DNA of 64,000 nt from Halobacteria archaeon AArc-dxtr1 (lineage in GTDB: Archaea > Halobacteriota > Halobacteria > Halobacteriales > Natrialbaceae). Of this stretch, positions 17,492 through 26,616 are shown piece by piece (the first letter of the stretch is position 1; each line of letters begins with the position of its first letter). The stretch spans positions 310,001 through 374,000 of the forward strand of contig JAOPJY010000001.1 of NCBI GenBank assembly GCA_025517425.1, in the 5' to 3' direction. The notes under the pieces are model-generated. The model was not told the DNA's origin. It worked only from the letters and a program-made list of their open reading frames with translations, and did not search any database. A program made the position numbers and the translations under genes.

Positions 17492-19189
17492 TCAGTACTG
17501 TTCGCGCTGCGTGGTGAAGCCGTACCGTTCGAGTTCGGCCAAGCGATCGCGGTGGTCGGCGGCGAGCGTCTCGATATCCGTCTCGCCTTTCAGCAGCGCG
17601 TCGATGACCTCTCTGAGCTGCTCGCCGGCCAGAATGTCTGGGACGGTGACGTACGTCGCCCCCGAGTCGACGAACGCAGCGGCCTCCTCGGCGTCGGCAG
17701 ATCGGAGGATGATATCGGCGTCGGGCTCCAGTTCGAGCAGATGCTCGGACACTGGTCGGTGGTCGACCGTCGAGACCACGAGCGTGGCGTCTTCGAGGTG
17801 GGCCTTCTCCCAGGGGTACGTCGACATCGCATCACCGAAGACGTAGTGTCGACACTCGGCCTCGAGTCGGTCGTACAGTGCGGGGTCGTTCTCGATGACG
17901 ACGTAGGGCTGGCCGAGGTCCTCGCAGGTCTCGACGAGCCGACGGCCTTGTCGACCGTAGCCAAGCACGATGACGTGATCGGAGAGAGTGTCCTCGACAC
18001 GGCTGTGTTGATCGACTTTCCGGGTTCGTTGCTCGGTAAAGAACCGCGGGACGACCGTCGCGTACAGATCTTCTTCGGTCCGTCGGATAGCGGCAGCGAG
18101 CACCATCGTCACCGCTGCTGCGAGGATGATCGCGTCGAACATATCCTCGGTGATCGTTCCCATGAGCAGCGCCTGGATGGCGATCACGAGCGAGAACTCG
18201 CTGACCTGATTGAGCCCGGTCGTGGCGAAAAACGCCGTTCGCACGTCGTACCCCTCGTAGACGAACGCGAGGAGTAACACGACTGGATTGACGACCGCCA
18301 CGAGCGCCACGAGTACGAGCGCGACCGTCGCGGCCTCGAGCGACGGGATCGACACCAGCGCCCCGACGGTGACGAAGAAGATGGTGACGAAAAAGTCCCT
18401 GATCGAGGCGATTCCGTTTCCGACGGCAAGTGACTGTGTGCCGTCGTTTCTGATCGCAATCCCGGCGGCGAAGGCGCCGACGACGATCGAGATCCCGACG
18501 TACTCGGCGGCCGCGAGGAACGCAACCAGAATTGAGACACAGCCCATCAATACAAGTTCGTCGGAGCCGTCGGCGGCTCGGACGAGCAACGGGAACCCGT
18601 GGCGGTAGATCACGAGTCCGACGGCGAGCAACACGACGGCGTACCCGATCTTCGACGCGACGGCGTCGGCAGTCACGACCTCCGTACTGAGAATCAACAG
18701 CAGTACGATCGCGACCAGATCGTCGAAGAAGTGAATCGAGGAGGCGAGCCGTCCGTGAACGAGGTTGTCGCGGATCTCCGTCTCGAGCATCCCGGCGCCG
18801 ACGAGCGTCGAGCTCAGCGTGACGGCGGCGCTGAAGTATACCGCGTTTCTGAACGGCTCGGCGAAGCCAAAGAGCTCACCGAGGACGTAGCCGGCACCGA
18901 ACGCGACCGGCGCGACGACCAGGAGCTGGGTGATCGCGGCCACCTCGCCGTCTCTGAGAACCGACTGGACGTCGCCGAGATCGAGTCGAATGCCGAAGAC
19001 GAACACGAGAAACGCGATCCCCCACTGGGCAAGCACCAGCAACTCGTCGAGTCCAATGGTCCACCCGATAGCCAGTCCGGCGAGGAGGTAAAACGGCACC
19101 GTCGGCAGCCGGAACTGGTTGGCGACGAACAACAACGCGCCGGCGGCGACGAAGATGATCCCGAGGTCGACGATGAGCGCTTCAACCAT
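17492..19189 (-). CDS. CPA2-family cation/proton antiporter, second B-type subunit
   Basis: A 565-residue homologue of the protein at 15432-17123, with FRLPTVPFYLLAGLAIG, a membrane core of about 12 helices and a TrkA-N domain opening with HVIVLGYGRQGRRLVETCED near residue 403 (intact GxGxxG). The helix-5 motif reads SIHFFDDLVAI, so the catalytic Asp is kept while the preceding Gln is replaced by Asp. The ATG at 19189 overlaps the end of the upstream A-type gene by 8 bases, exactly as in the plus-strand pair. A start at 19198 would add three residues. Confidence 0.88.
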   Translation of the reverse strand: MVEALIVDLGIIFVAAGALLFVANQFRLPTVPFYLLAGLAIGWTIGLDELLVLAQWGIAFLVFVFGIRLDLGDVQSVLRDGEVAAITQLLVVAPVAFGAGYVLGELFGFAEPFRNAVYFSAAVTLSSTLVGAGMLETEIRDNLVHGRLASSIHFFDDLVAIVLLLILSTEVVTADAVASKIGYAVVLLAVGLVIYRHGFPLLVRAADGSDELVLMGCVSILVAFLAAAEYVGISIVVGAFAAGIAIRNDGTQSLAVGNGIASIRDFFVTIFFVTVGALVSIPSLEAATVALVLVALVAVVNPVVLLLAFVYEGYDVRTAFFATTGLNQVSEFSLVIAIQALLMGTITEDMFDAIILAAAVTMVLAAAIRRTEEDLYATVVPRFFTEQRTRKVDQHSRVEDTLSDHVIVLGYGRQGRRLVETCEDLGQPYVVIENDPALYDRLEAECRHYVFGDAMSTYPWEKAHLEDATLVVSTVDHRPVSEHLLELEPDADIILRSADAEEAAAFVDSGATYVTVPDILAGEQLREVIDALLKGETDIETLAADHRDRLAELERYGFTTQREQY

Positions 19190-20912
19190 CGATACCACCT
19201 TCCTCGCCGACCATGTCAGACGCCGGCTCGTGTTCGCTTCGCCTGAGGCGATCGAGATCGTCGTTGACCGTCTGATCGAACGACGAGCGATCCTCGAGGT
19301 ACCGTTCGAGATACTCGCTGATCATCTCTGCAGTCAGGTGTGTGCTCATGACGACGTACGTAGCCCCACGGTCGTAGAGCGCGTTCGCGTCATCGACTCG
19401 CTCTGCCTCGACGAAGACGATGGTGTCCTCGTCAACCTCCTCGAGGAGCGCTTCGTTGACCTCGCGCTCGACGCTCGAGCTGAGGACGAAGCGTGCCTCC
19501 GCGAGGTTCGCCTCCTTTCTGACCTCCGAGTGACGGAAGTCGCCGAAGAGCTGATCGTAGGGCTCGCCCCCACTGTCCTCTACGTGTCCCGCTTTGCGGT
19601 CGATGAGGACCACCTCGTCGTAGTGATCGACCAGGAGCGGGAGGATCCGTTCGGAGATGTCGTCTCGGCCGATCACGATGGCGTGGTCGCTGTAGGTCGC
19701 GATCTCCGCATCGCGGTCGCCGGCTGACTCGAACCGACGGAACCACGGCTCGACACGCTCGTAGATCGCGTGATTGTTGGCGACGATATACGTCGAGATG
19801 GTCATCGTCATCAGTGCCATCAGCGTCAGGTAGCCGAGGATGTCGGGCCCGATGTACTCCTGTTGGATGGCCAGCGCACCGACGATCAACGAGAACTCGC
19901 TGACCTGGACCATGTTGATCGACGCCAGAAACGTCGGCTCGACGCCAAAGCCCTCGCGATCGATGAGGTAGAACATGATCCAGAAGTTCCCGATCATCAG
20001 TACAACCGAGGCGATGATCGCCTCCTGCCAGTAGGCGAAGAGACTCGCAGCGCCACCTTCGATCTGGAGGCCGATGCTCGCGAAGAACACGAGGATGAAG
20101 AAGTCGGTGATCGGCGTGATTCGATCCTCGAGTTCCTTGCTGTAGGGCAACTGTGCGAGGCTCAGTCCGGCCAGGAACGCACCGATCTCGATGCCGCCGT
20201 CGAACTGGCTCTCTGCAGCGGCGATGAACAGAAACGCCCAGGCGATTGCGATGATCAGGAAGATGTCCTTGTTGTCTGCGACGCGACGGAACAGCCGCGG
20301 GAGAAGGTACTTCGAGGAGGCGATGGAGACGATCCCGATAACGGCGATCATCGCGAACACGACTGCCAGTGTCTGGAGGATCTCGCCAGTACTATCGAGT
20401 GAATCCGCGCTGAACATCGCGAGGACGACCACGAGATAGATGTCCTGGACGATGAGGACGCCGACGTCTATCTTCCCGGGGAGCGTCGTGATCTCGTCTT
20501 TGTCGGTCAGCACCTTGACGATGATCGGCGTCGCACCGAACACCGTCGCCAGCGAGATGACGATGATCTCTGTCGTCCCGAACCCGAGCGCCAACGCGAC
20601 TGCAAATGCGAGTGCCGTCTGCAACACCGTCTGTCCGACGGCGACGTTCGTCACCGGACGCAGGATCTCTCGAATGTCCGAAAACCGCATCTTCATCCCG
20701 AGTAAGAACAGCAGAAAACCCAGACCGAGCTCGGCCATCAGGTAGACCAGCCCCTCGTCGGTGACGATATCGAACATGACCGGGCCGAGGATCACTCCGG
20801 TGGCGATGTACGCGATGATCGTCGGCTGCCCCAGCTGTCTGACGAGAATACCGATGATCGTCGCAACGACGATGATGATCGCGAAATCAGCAGCTAGGGC
20901 GATGTCGCTCAT
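19182..20912 (-). CDS. CPA2-family cation/proton antiporter, second A-type subunit
   Basis: A 576-residue homologue of the protein at 13685-15439. The N-terminal GQPTIIAYIATGVILGP, the helix-5 motif VLIVQDIYLV and the late-core MVQVSEFSLIVGA are shared. The TrkA-N-like domain near residue 408 reads HAIVIGRDDISERIL, again lacking the glycines of a dinucleotide loop. It is the first gene of a two-gene operon that converges with the plus-strand pair. The degenerate loop in both A-type proteins is unlikely to be a sequencing error. Confidence 0.9.
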   Translation of the reverse strand: MSDIALAADFAIIIVVATIIGILVRQLGQPTIIAYIATGVILGPVMFDIVTDEGLVYLMAELGLGFLLFLLGMKMRFSDIREILRPVTNVAVGQTVLQTALAFAVALALGFGTTEIIVISLATVFGATPIIVKVLTDKDEITTLPGKIDVGVLIVQDIYLVVVLAMFSADSLDSTGEILQTLAVVFAMIAVIGIVSIASSKYLLPRLFRRVADNKDIFLIIAIAWAFLFIAAAESQFDGGIEIGAFLAGLSLAQLPYSKELEDRITPITDFFILVFFASIGLQIEGGAASLFAYWQEAIIASVVLMIGNFWIMFYLIDREGFGVEPTFLASINMVQVSEFSLIVGALAIQQEYIGPDILGYLTLMALMTMTISTYIVANNHAIYERVEPWFRRFESAGDRDAEIATYSDHAIVIGRDDISERILPLLVDHYDEVVLIDRKAGHVEDSGGEPYDQLFGDFRHSEVRKEANLAEARFVLSSSVEREVNEALLEEVDEDTIVFVEAERVDDANALYDRGATYVVMSTHLTAEMISEYLERYLEDRSSFDQTVNDDLDRLRRSEHEPASDMVGEEGGIDG

Positions 20913-21023
20913 CTACGCTCGCATTTGGGAATCGTGCGGTTATACGTTCGGCTTTTCACTCAATAGCTACCTCACAACCGTCCTGCCGTGCGCTCTTTTG
21001 CCACCGTGAGACGCGTCTTGTCG

Positions 21024-21401
21024 TTACCCATCTCGGTTCGAGACGCCCTCGATCAGGTACTCCGCACCCGCGAGGTTAGTCGCGAGCGCGGTATCGTGGA
21101 CGTCACAAATACGCAACAGCGCGGAGATGTCCGGCTCGTGGGGCTGTGCCCGAAGCGGATCGCGCAGGAAGACGATTCCGTCGAGGCGGTCGTTGGCGAC
21201 CTGGGCGCCGATCTCGAGATCGCCCCCCAGTGGTCCCGACTGTTTGCGATCGACGTCGAGGTCGGTCTCCTCCATCAGCCGCTTGCCCGTCGTGCCGGTC
21301 GCGATCAGTTCGTACTCCCGGAGCGTCTCCTCGTGGGTCTGTGCAAACTCGATCAGGTCTGCTTTTTTCTCGTCGTGGGCGATCAGCGCGAGTCGCGTCA
21401 T
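21024..21401 (-). CDS. mgsA: methylglyoxal synthase
   Basis: A 125-residue enzyme that converts dihydroxyacetone phosphate to methylglyoxal and phosphate. The family signatures are clear: MTRLALIAHDEKKADLIEF at the N-terminus, the phosphate-binding ATGTTGKRL, and SGPLGGDLEIGAQVA with the catalytic Asp. IVFLRDPLRAQPHEPDISALLR follows, also typical. A TATA-like element at -26 supports the start. It is divergent from a VOC/glyoxalase-family gene, a sensible pairing for making and clearing methylglyoxal. Confidence 0.95.
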   Translation of the reverse strand: MTRLALIAHDEKKADLIEFAQTHEETLREYELIATGTTGKRLMEETDLDVDRKQSGPLGGDLEIGAQVANDRLDGIVFLRDPLRAQPHEPDISALLRICDVHDTALATNLAGAEYLIEGVSNRDG

Positions 21402-21423
21402 ACCGGTCGGTTGGGCGCTCGGC

Positions 21424-21430
21424 TATTAAT
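21424..21430 (-). promoter_or_regulatory. TATA-like element of mgsA
   Basis: On the minus strand the sequence attaata is centred 26 bases before the mgsA ATG (21401), predicting a leaderless mRNA. Confidence 0.55.
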
Positions 21431-21528
21431 GATGGGTCTTCCGGCGACTTCCGACCCACCAGGGACTTCTGACCCACTTTCGCCCGGCGGTCGAAGCGTT
21501 TTTGTCCCGCTCACCCGCCCTCGCAGGT

Positions 21529-21948
21529 ATGCCCGAACTCGACGCCCACCACGTGGGTCTGACCGTCTCGGATCTCGACGAGTCGATCGCCTTCTATCGC
21601 GACGTCTTCGGCCTCCCCGTCCGCCAGCGTTTCGAGGTCGGCGGCGAGGCGTTCGCCGACGCCGTCGACGTCGACGGCGCGAGTGCCGACTTCGCCCACC
21701 TTGACGCCGGCGGCGTCAGGATCGAACTGGTTTCCTACGAACCCGAGGACGACGAGCGCGGGACACCCGAACTCAACCAGCCAGGTGCGGGTCACGTGGG
21801 ACTCTCGGTCGACGACCTGGAGGCGTTCTACGACGGACTTCCCGACGACGTTCCCACGCTGAGTGAGCCACGGACGACCGAGAGCGGCACGTCGATTCTG
21901 TTCGTTCGGGATCCCGACGGAACCCTCGTCGAAGTGCTTGAAACCTGA
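21529..21948 (+). CDS. VOC-superfamily (glyoxalase-like) protein
   Basis: A 139-residue protein starting at the ATG at 21529 (MPELDAHHVGLTVSDLDES). It has the two beta-alpha-beta-beta-beta modules of the vicinal-oxygen-chelate fold: the first with HVGLTVSDLDESIAFYRDVFGL and the second with GAGHVGLSVDDLEAFYDGL, ending in FVRDPDGTLVEVLE. His8, the acidic residue in RIELVSYE, the second-module His and the last Glu can serve as the metal ligands. Next to mgsA, a lactoylglutathione-lyase-like or other methylglyoxal-detoxifying role is plausible, although haloarchaea lack glutathione and the thiol would differ. Confidence 0.85.
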   Translation: MPELDAHHVGLTVSDLDESIAFYRDVFGLPVRQRFEVGGEAFADAVDVDGASADFAHLDAGGVRIELVSYEPEDDERGTPELNQPGAGHVGLSVDDLEAFYDGLPDDVPTLSEPRTTESGTSILFVRDPDGTLVEVLET

Positions 21949-22036
21949 GGCGCGGTGTCCACTGTGCGAGGGAGCGCGTGCGTTTCCGACCGGGCGGATA
22001 GCAACACTTTCGACCCTCGACCGGCGACTCGCGAGC

Positions 22037-22870
22037 ATGAACTTCTTCGATCGGCTCCACGACCGCATCGTCTCGGTCGACAGCGTCGTCAGCGTCGGCT
22101 TGGACCCCGACCCGAAGCGGATTCCCGACCACCTACAGGAGTACGACCTCCCCCGGTGGGCGTTCAACCGCCGAATCATCGACGCGACCCACGAGCACGC
22201 CGCGGTCTACAAGCCAAACGCCGCTTTCTACGAGGACCCCGACGGCTGGGCCGCTCTCGCTGAGACCGTCGCCTACGCCCACGGGAAGGGCGTTCCCGTC
22301 TTGCTCGACGCCAAGCGCGCCGACATCGGCAACACCACGCGACAGTACGCCGAAGCCCTCGGCACCGGCGGGCTCGACGTCGACGCGATCACGGTCAATC
22401 CCTATCTCGGTCAGGATTCCCTCCAGCCGTTTCTCGACCGCGAGGAGGCCGGGGTCTTCATCCTCTGTCGCACATCGAATCCTGGCGGCGCGGACCTGCA
22501 GGACCTCGAGCTCGCGGGCGGCGAGCGCGTCTACGAGCACGTCGCCGACCTCGCTAGCGAGTGGGACGAGAACGACAACGTTGGACTCGTCGTCGGCGCG
22601 ACCAACCCTGACGAACTCGCCGAGGTCCGCGAGCGGGTCCCCGATCTTCCCTTCCTCGTCCCCGGCGTCGGCGCCCAGGGCGGTGATGCCGAGGCCGCCG
22701 TCGAGCACGGACTCGCGAACGGCGTCGGACTCGTCAACTCCTCGCGAGGGATCATCTTCGCCGGTGAGCGTGTCGGCCCCGACGGGAGCGGGTCGGACGA
22801 AAACGGCTTCTACAAGGCGGCTGGTTCAGCCGCAAAACAGCTCAAACGGCGACTCAATCAGTACCGATAG
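22037..22870 (+). CDS. pyrF: orotidine 5'-phosphate decarboxylase
   Basis: A 277-residue enzyme that makes UMP from OMP in pyrimidine synthesis. The ATG at 22037 gives MNFFDRLHDRIVSVDS, followed by VVSVGLDPDPKRIP, typical of the longer PyrF subfamily (about 270 residues). The catalytic Lys/Asp array is in PVLLDAKRADIGNTTRQYAE. VTVNPYLGQDSLQPFL and FILCRTSNPGGADLQDL also match that subfamily, and GLVNSSRGIIFA forms the phosphate site near the end. The upstream open frame to 21863 overlaps the VOC gene and is rejected. Confidence 0.95.
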   Translation: MNFFDRLHDRIVSVDSVVSVGLDPDPKRIPDHLQEYDLPRWAFNRRIIDATHEHAAVYKPNAAFYEDPDGWAALAETVAYAHGKGVPVLLDAKRADIGNTTRQYAEALGTGGLDVDAITVNPYLGQDSLQPFLDREEAGVFILCRTSNPGGADLQDLELAGGERVYEHVADLASEWDENDNVGLVVGATNPDELAEVRERVPDLPFLVPGVGAQGGDAEAAVEHGLANGVGLVNSSRGIIFAGERVGPDGSGSDENGFYKAAGSAAKQLKRRLNQYR

Positions 22871-22906
22871 GCGTCAGTCTGCCCGTTTCGAACGTCCTCT
22901 CCCGTC

Positions 22907-23086
22907 TCAGAGCCGGTGGATGTCCGTCTCGTCGATCTCCCGACCGGGATCTGCCTGCGAGGCACAGTCCGCACACAGCCCCATCCCCTGATCGTAGTGC
23001 GCTTGACAGGCGAACGTCCCGCAGTTCTGACAGCGCTCCTGGGCTGGGCGCGACTCGCAGATCTGACACAGGCCGCTAACGCTCAT
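22907..23086 (-). CDS. small zinc-finger protein (59 residues)
   Basis: A short frame below usual length cut-offs: ATG at 23084-23086, TGA at 22907-22909. The protein begins MSVSGLCQICESRPAQERCQ and carries the pairs CQIC, CQNC, a Cys/His pair in ACQAH and CADC, spaced as in a small treble-clef or double zinc-finger (B-box or FYVE-like order C-C, C-C, C-H, C-C), and ends with an acidic tail. Eight metal ligands in 59 residues and a clean start make chance unlikely. Small zinc-finger proteins of this size are widespread in haloarchaea and several affect growth or biofilm behaviour. It points away from the GTPase gene at 23214. Confidence 0.8.
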   Translation of the reverse strand: MSVSGLCQICESRPAQERCQNCGTFACQAHYDQGMGLCADCASQADPGREIDETDIHRL

Positions 23087-23213
23087 AGTCGCGGTAGGTG
23101 ATCCAGGGGCTTGAAACCGCGCCCGGAATCGCGAGCGTCACGGCCTGCGTCGCCGTGTGATTCTGTTACACGCTACGCGAAGTCTTTTTGCGTGCTCCCC
23201 TCTATCACCCCTC

Positions 23214-24866
23214 ATGAGCCGTAACCGGGCTCTACTGGAGCGAGCCCTGGAACGTGGCGAACGGGACGGTGGCAGCGTCGAGTTCAAAGAGCGCCTCCTT
23301 CGGGACGTCCACCTGGAGGGAGGCCGCCGAGAGAGTCTGGCCGCGCAGCTTCGACACCGGGTCCTCTCCGGCGACGGCGAGGCGACCTACGTCATCGGCG
23401 TCACGGACGACGGCGGTCTCGCCGGCATCGATCCCGACACCTTCTCCGAGTCGATGGACGTCCTCTCACTGCTGGCGGCAGAGGCCGACTGCCACATCGA
23501 CGAGGTCCAGACCTGGGGTGTCGACAGTGAGACCGGCGTCACCCCTTCCGAGCGCGGAACCGACGTGCCCCGAGACCGGGGTCTCGTCGGCGTCGCAACC
23601 GTTCGCGAGGGCGCCGTCTTAGATACCGACGACGAGCACGTCGTCGTGGGCACCGCGGGCCACGTCGACCACGGCAAGTCCACGTTAGTCGGCTCGCTGA
23701 TCACCGGACGGGCCGACGACGGAGACGGCGCGACCCGGGCGTTTCTGGACGTCCAGCCCCACGAAGTCGAGCGCGGCCTCTCGGCTGATCTCTCCTACGC
23801 CGTCTACGGCTTCGACGAGGAGGGTCCGGTCCACGTCCGAAATCCCAACCGGAAGGCAGACCGCGCCCAGGTCGTCGAGGAGGCAGACCGACTGGTCTCG
23901 TTCGTCGACACGGTCGGCCACGAGCCGTGGCTGCGGACGACGATCCGCGGGCTCGTCGGCCAGAAGCTCGACTACGGCCTGCTGGCGGTCGCAGCCGACG
24001 ACGGACCCACGCGAGTCACCCGCGAGCATCTCGGCGTCTTGCTGGCGACCGATCTGCCAACGATCGTCACGATCACCAAAGTTGACGCGGTCGACGACGA
24101 GCGCGTCGAGGAGGTTGAACGCGAGGTCGAGCGCCTTCTGCGCGACGTCGAGAAGTCCCCGCTGTCGGTCGCACGCCACGGCGTCGACGCCGCCGTCGAC
24201 GAGATCGGCGAGACGGTCGTCCCAATCGTTAGAACCAGCGCGATCACGATGGAAGGCTTAGACGTCTTAGACGAACTGTTCGATCGTCTCCCCAAAACGT
24301 CGGGCGACGACGGCGAGTTCCGGATGTACGTCGACCGGAGTTACGCCGTGACGGGCGTGGGGGCGGTCGCCTCGGGCACCGTCATGGCCGGCGAGGTCGA
24401 GGCGGGCGACGAACTCCTGCTCGGACCGATGCCAGACGGCAGCTTTCGGGAGGTCGAGGTCCGCTCGATCGAGATGCACTACCACCGCGTCGACACCGCC
24501 CAGGCGGGCCGAATCGTCGGCATCGCGCTCAAAGGCGTCGCCGAAGCCGACATCGAGCGCGGGATGGTCTTACTTCCGGCCGACGCTAATCCGGAGCCAG
24601 TCCGCGAGTTCGAAGCCGAGGTGATGGTGCTGAACCACCCGACGCGGATCGGTGACGGCTACGAGCCCGTCGTCCACTTAGAGACGATCGGCGAGGCTGC
24701 CGCCTTCTACCCCGAGAACGGGCGGCTCCTGCCAGGTGACACCGGCCGCACGCGCGTTCGTTTCAAGTTCCGGCCGTACCTCGTCGAGGAGGGCCAGAAG
24801 TTCGTCTTCCGCGAGGGCCGCAGCAAGGGCGTCGGGACGGTCGTGGACACGGACCCGGACGCGTAG
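23214..24866 (+). CDS. GTPBP1-like translational GTPase family protein
   Basis: A 550-residue protein of the EF-Tu/eEF1A superfamily. The ATG at 23214 (MSRNRALLERALERGERDGG) is preceded at about -28 by a T-rich element. An N-terminal domain of about 135 residues precedes the G domain: G1 GTAGHVDHGKST near residues 146-157, G3 DTVGHEPW, and G4 TKVD. Two beta-barrel domains follow. This domain order is that of archaeal/eukaryotic GTPBP1/2-like GTPases, which act in mRNA surveillance or ribosome rescue in eukaryotes; the archaeal role is not settled. No cysteine or zinc motif is seen. Confidence 0.88.
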   Translation: MSRNRALLERALERGERDGGSVEFKERLLRDVHLEGGRRESLAAQLRHRVLSGDGEATYVIGVTDDGGLAGIDPDTFSESMDVLSLLAAEADCHIDEVQTWGVDSETGVTPSERGTDVPRDRGLVGVATVREGAVLDTDDEHVVVGTAGHVDHGKSTLVGSLITGRADDGDGATRAFLDVQPHEVERGLSADLSYAVYGFDEEGPVHVRNPNRKADRAQVVEEADRLVSFVDTVGHEPWLRTTIRGLVGQKLDYGLLAVAADDGPTRVTREHLGVLLATDLPTIVTITKVDAVDDERVEEVEREVERLLRDVEKSPLSVARHGVDAAVDEIGETVVPIVRTSAITMEGLDVLDELFDRLPKTSGDDGEFRMYVDRSYAVTGVGAVASGTVMAGEVEAGDELLLGPMPDGSFREVEVRSIEMHYHRVDTAQAGRIVGIALKGVAEADIERGMVLLPADANPEPVREFEAEVMVLNHPTRIGDGYEPVVHLETIGEAAAFYPENGRLLPGDTGRTRVRFKFRPYLVEEGQKFVFREGRSKGVGTVVDTDPDA

Positions 24867-24977
24867 TCCGTCGACCAGCAGGACACTGGCAGTGGCTGCG
24901 AGAAGCGGCCGCCGGAGTCCATCGCCCGACCGAAACCAAAGTTGGTATGTCGCGCTCGGTTCCTCAGTATACCCAAG

Positions 24978-25751
24978 ATGGTAGAGACGAGCGTAATCGG
25001 TTGTGGAAACATGGGTAGCGCCCTGATACGCGGTCTCGACCGCGCCGGCGGGCACGAGGTCACGGCCTGCGATCTCGACCCCGGCGCGCGCGAGGCCGTC
25101 GCGCCCTACTGCGCACAGACGACGGACGACGTCGCCGAGGCTGCCGAGGCCGACGTCGTGGTCGTCGCGGTGAAACCGGATCTCGTCGGCGTGGTGCTCG
25201 ACGACCTCGAACTCGCGCCCGAACAGACCCTGGTCTCGATCGCTGCCGGCGTCTCGACGGCGTTCGTCGCGGCTCGCACCGACGCAAACGTCGCGCGGGT
25301 CATGCCGAACCTCGCGGCCGAGACCGGCGACATGGCCGCAGCCGTCACCGGCGAGGTGACCGACGACGTGCGCGCGCTGCTCGACGACGTCGGCGAGTTC
25401 GTCGAGATCGAAGAATCCCAGATGGACATCGCGACGGCGGTCAACGGCAGCGGTCCGGCGTTCGTCTTCTACCTGCTGGGCGCGATGGCCGACGCTGGCG
25501 TCGCAGGCGGGTTAGATCCCGACGACGCCGAGACGCTCGCCGCCCAGACGTTCAAGGGCGCCGCCGAGACCGTCCTCCGGTCCGAGCGATCGGTCGACGA
25601 ACTGATCGACGCCGTCTGCTCGCCCAACGGGACGACAATCGAGGGAATGGAGGTCCTGTGGGACAGTGACGCCGATGTGGCCGTCTCCGAGGCGGTCGGC
25701 GCGGCCGAGCGACGCTCCGGGGAACTGGCCGCCGAATTCGACGATGGTTGA
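24978..25751 (+). CDS. proC: pyrroline-5-carboxylate reductase
   Basis: A 257-residue enzyme for the last step of proline synthesis. The ATG at 24978 gives [20 protein letters not shown] with the Rossmann GxGxMG loop. Other family marks are [28 protein letters not shown] and the C-terminal dimer/active-site helix [19 protein letters not shown] followed by [10 protein letters not shown] and [10 protein letters not shown]. It overlaps proB by 8 bases and is first in proC-proB-proA, a complete glutamate-to-proline set. Confidence 0.95.
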   Translation: MVETSVIGCGNMGSALIRGLDRAGGHEVTACDLDPGAREAVAPYCAQTTDDVAEAAEADVVVVAVKPDLVGVVLDDLELAPEQTLVSIAAGVSTAFVAARTDANVARVMPNLAAETGDMAAAVTGEVTDDVRALLDDVGEFVEIEESQMDIATAVNGSGPAFVFYLLGAMADAGVAGGLDPDDAETLAAQTFKGAAETVLRSERSVDELIDAVCSPNGTTIEGMEVLWDSDADVAVSEAVGAAERRSGELAAEFDDG

Positions 25752-26583
25752 GCCGGTTCCCGAGGCCGAGGTGGCCGCGGCGCGGAAGCTTGCCGCCGAC
25801 GCCCAGCGTGTCGTCGTCAAGGCCGGGACCAACTCCCTGACCGACGACGAGTCGAACTTGGATGAGGAAAAACTCGGCAAACTCGTCGACGACATCGAGG
25901 ACCTGCTCTCGCGGGGCAAAGAGGTCGTTCTCGTCTCCTCGGGGGCGATCGGTGCCGGGACGGGACGGATCGCAGAGTCGACCGAGACCGTCGAGGAGTC
26001 TCAGGCGCTGTCGACGGTGGGACAGAGCCACCTCATGCACCGCTACACCGAGAGCTTCGAACGCTACGACCGGAAGGTCGCCCAGTTGCTCCTGACCCAG
26101 CACGATCTCGAAAATCCCGAGCGCTTTACGAACTTTCGCAACACCGTCGAGACGCTGCTCGAGTGGGGCGTCGTCCCGATCATCAACGAGAACGACGCGG
26201 TCGCGACCGCCGAAATTCGCATCGGGGACAACGACATGCTCTCGTCCTCCGCGGCGATCGGCGTCGACGCCGACCTGTTGGTGACGCTGACCGACGTCGG
26301 CGGCGTCTACACCGGCAACCCAAAGCGCGACGAGGACGCCGAACTGATCGAAGCGGTCGGACACAACTACGACACGGTCGAAGAAATCGTCGCCGGGGGA
26401 AGCGCCGAAGGCGTCGGCTTCGGCGGCATCGAGACGAAAGTCGCCGGCGCCCGCGACGTCAGCGAGTACGGCGTTCCGGCAATCATCGCGAAGTCCACCG
26501 AGCCCGGCGTGCTCGAACGAATCGCCACCGCCAAATCCGTGGGAACCATATTCGTTCCTATCAACGGCGTAACCGACGACTGA
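25744..26583 (+). CDS. proB: glutamate 5-kinase (short archaeal form)
   Basis: A 279-residue amino-acid kinase that phosphorylates glutamate. The ATG at 25744 lies inside the end of proC and gives [20 protein letters not shown]. The fold marks are [60 protein letters not shown] and [10 protein letters not shown]. The protein stops after the kinase domain and lacks the C-terminal PUA domain of many bacterial ProB proteins. It is 33 bases ahead of proA. Feedback control by proline cannot be judged from the sequence. Confidence 0.95.
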   Translation: MVEPVPEAEVAAARKLAADAQRVVVKAGTNSLTDDESNLDEEKLGKLVDDIEDLLSRGKEVVLVSSGAIGAGTGRIAESTETVEESQALSTVGQSHLMHRYTESFERYDRKVAQLLLTQHDLENPERFTNFRNTVETLLEWGVVPIINENDAVATAEIRIGDNDMLSSSAAIGVDADLLVTLTDVGGVYTGNPKRDEDAELIEAVGHNYDTVEEIVAGGSAEGVGFGGIETKVAGARDVSEYGVPAIIAKSTEPGVLERIATAKSVGTIFVPINGVTDD

Positions 26584-26616
26584 ACCCGCGTCTTACGGTA
26601 AATACCATCCAAAGCC

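Noticed and set aside
17192-18277. 361-residue open frame on the plus strand
   Set aside because: It is antisense to a well-supported antiporter gene; its composition is Arg-rich and no domain is visible.
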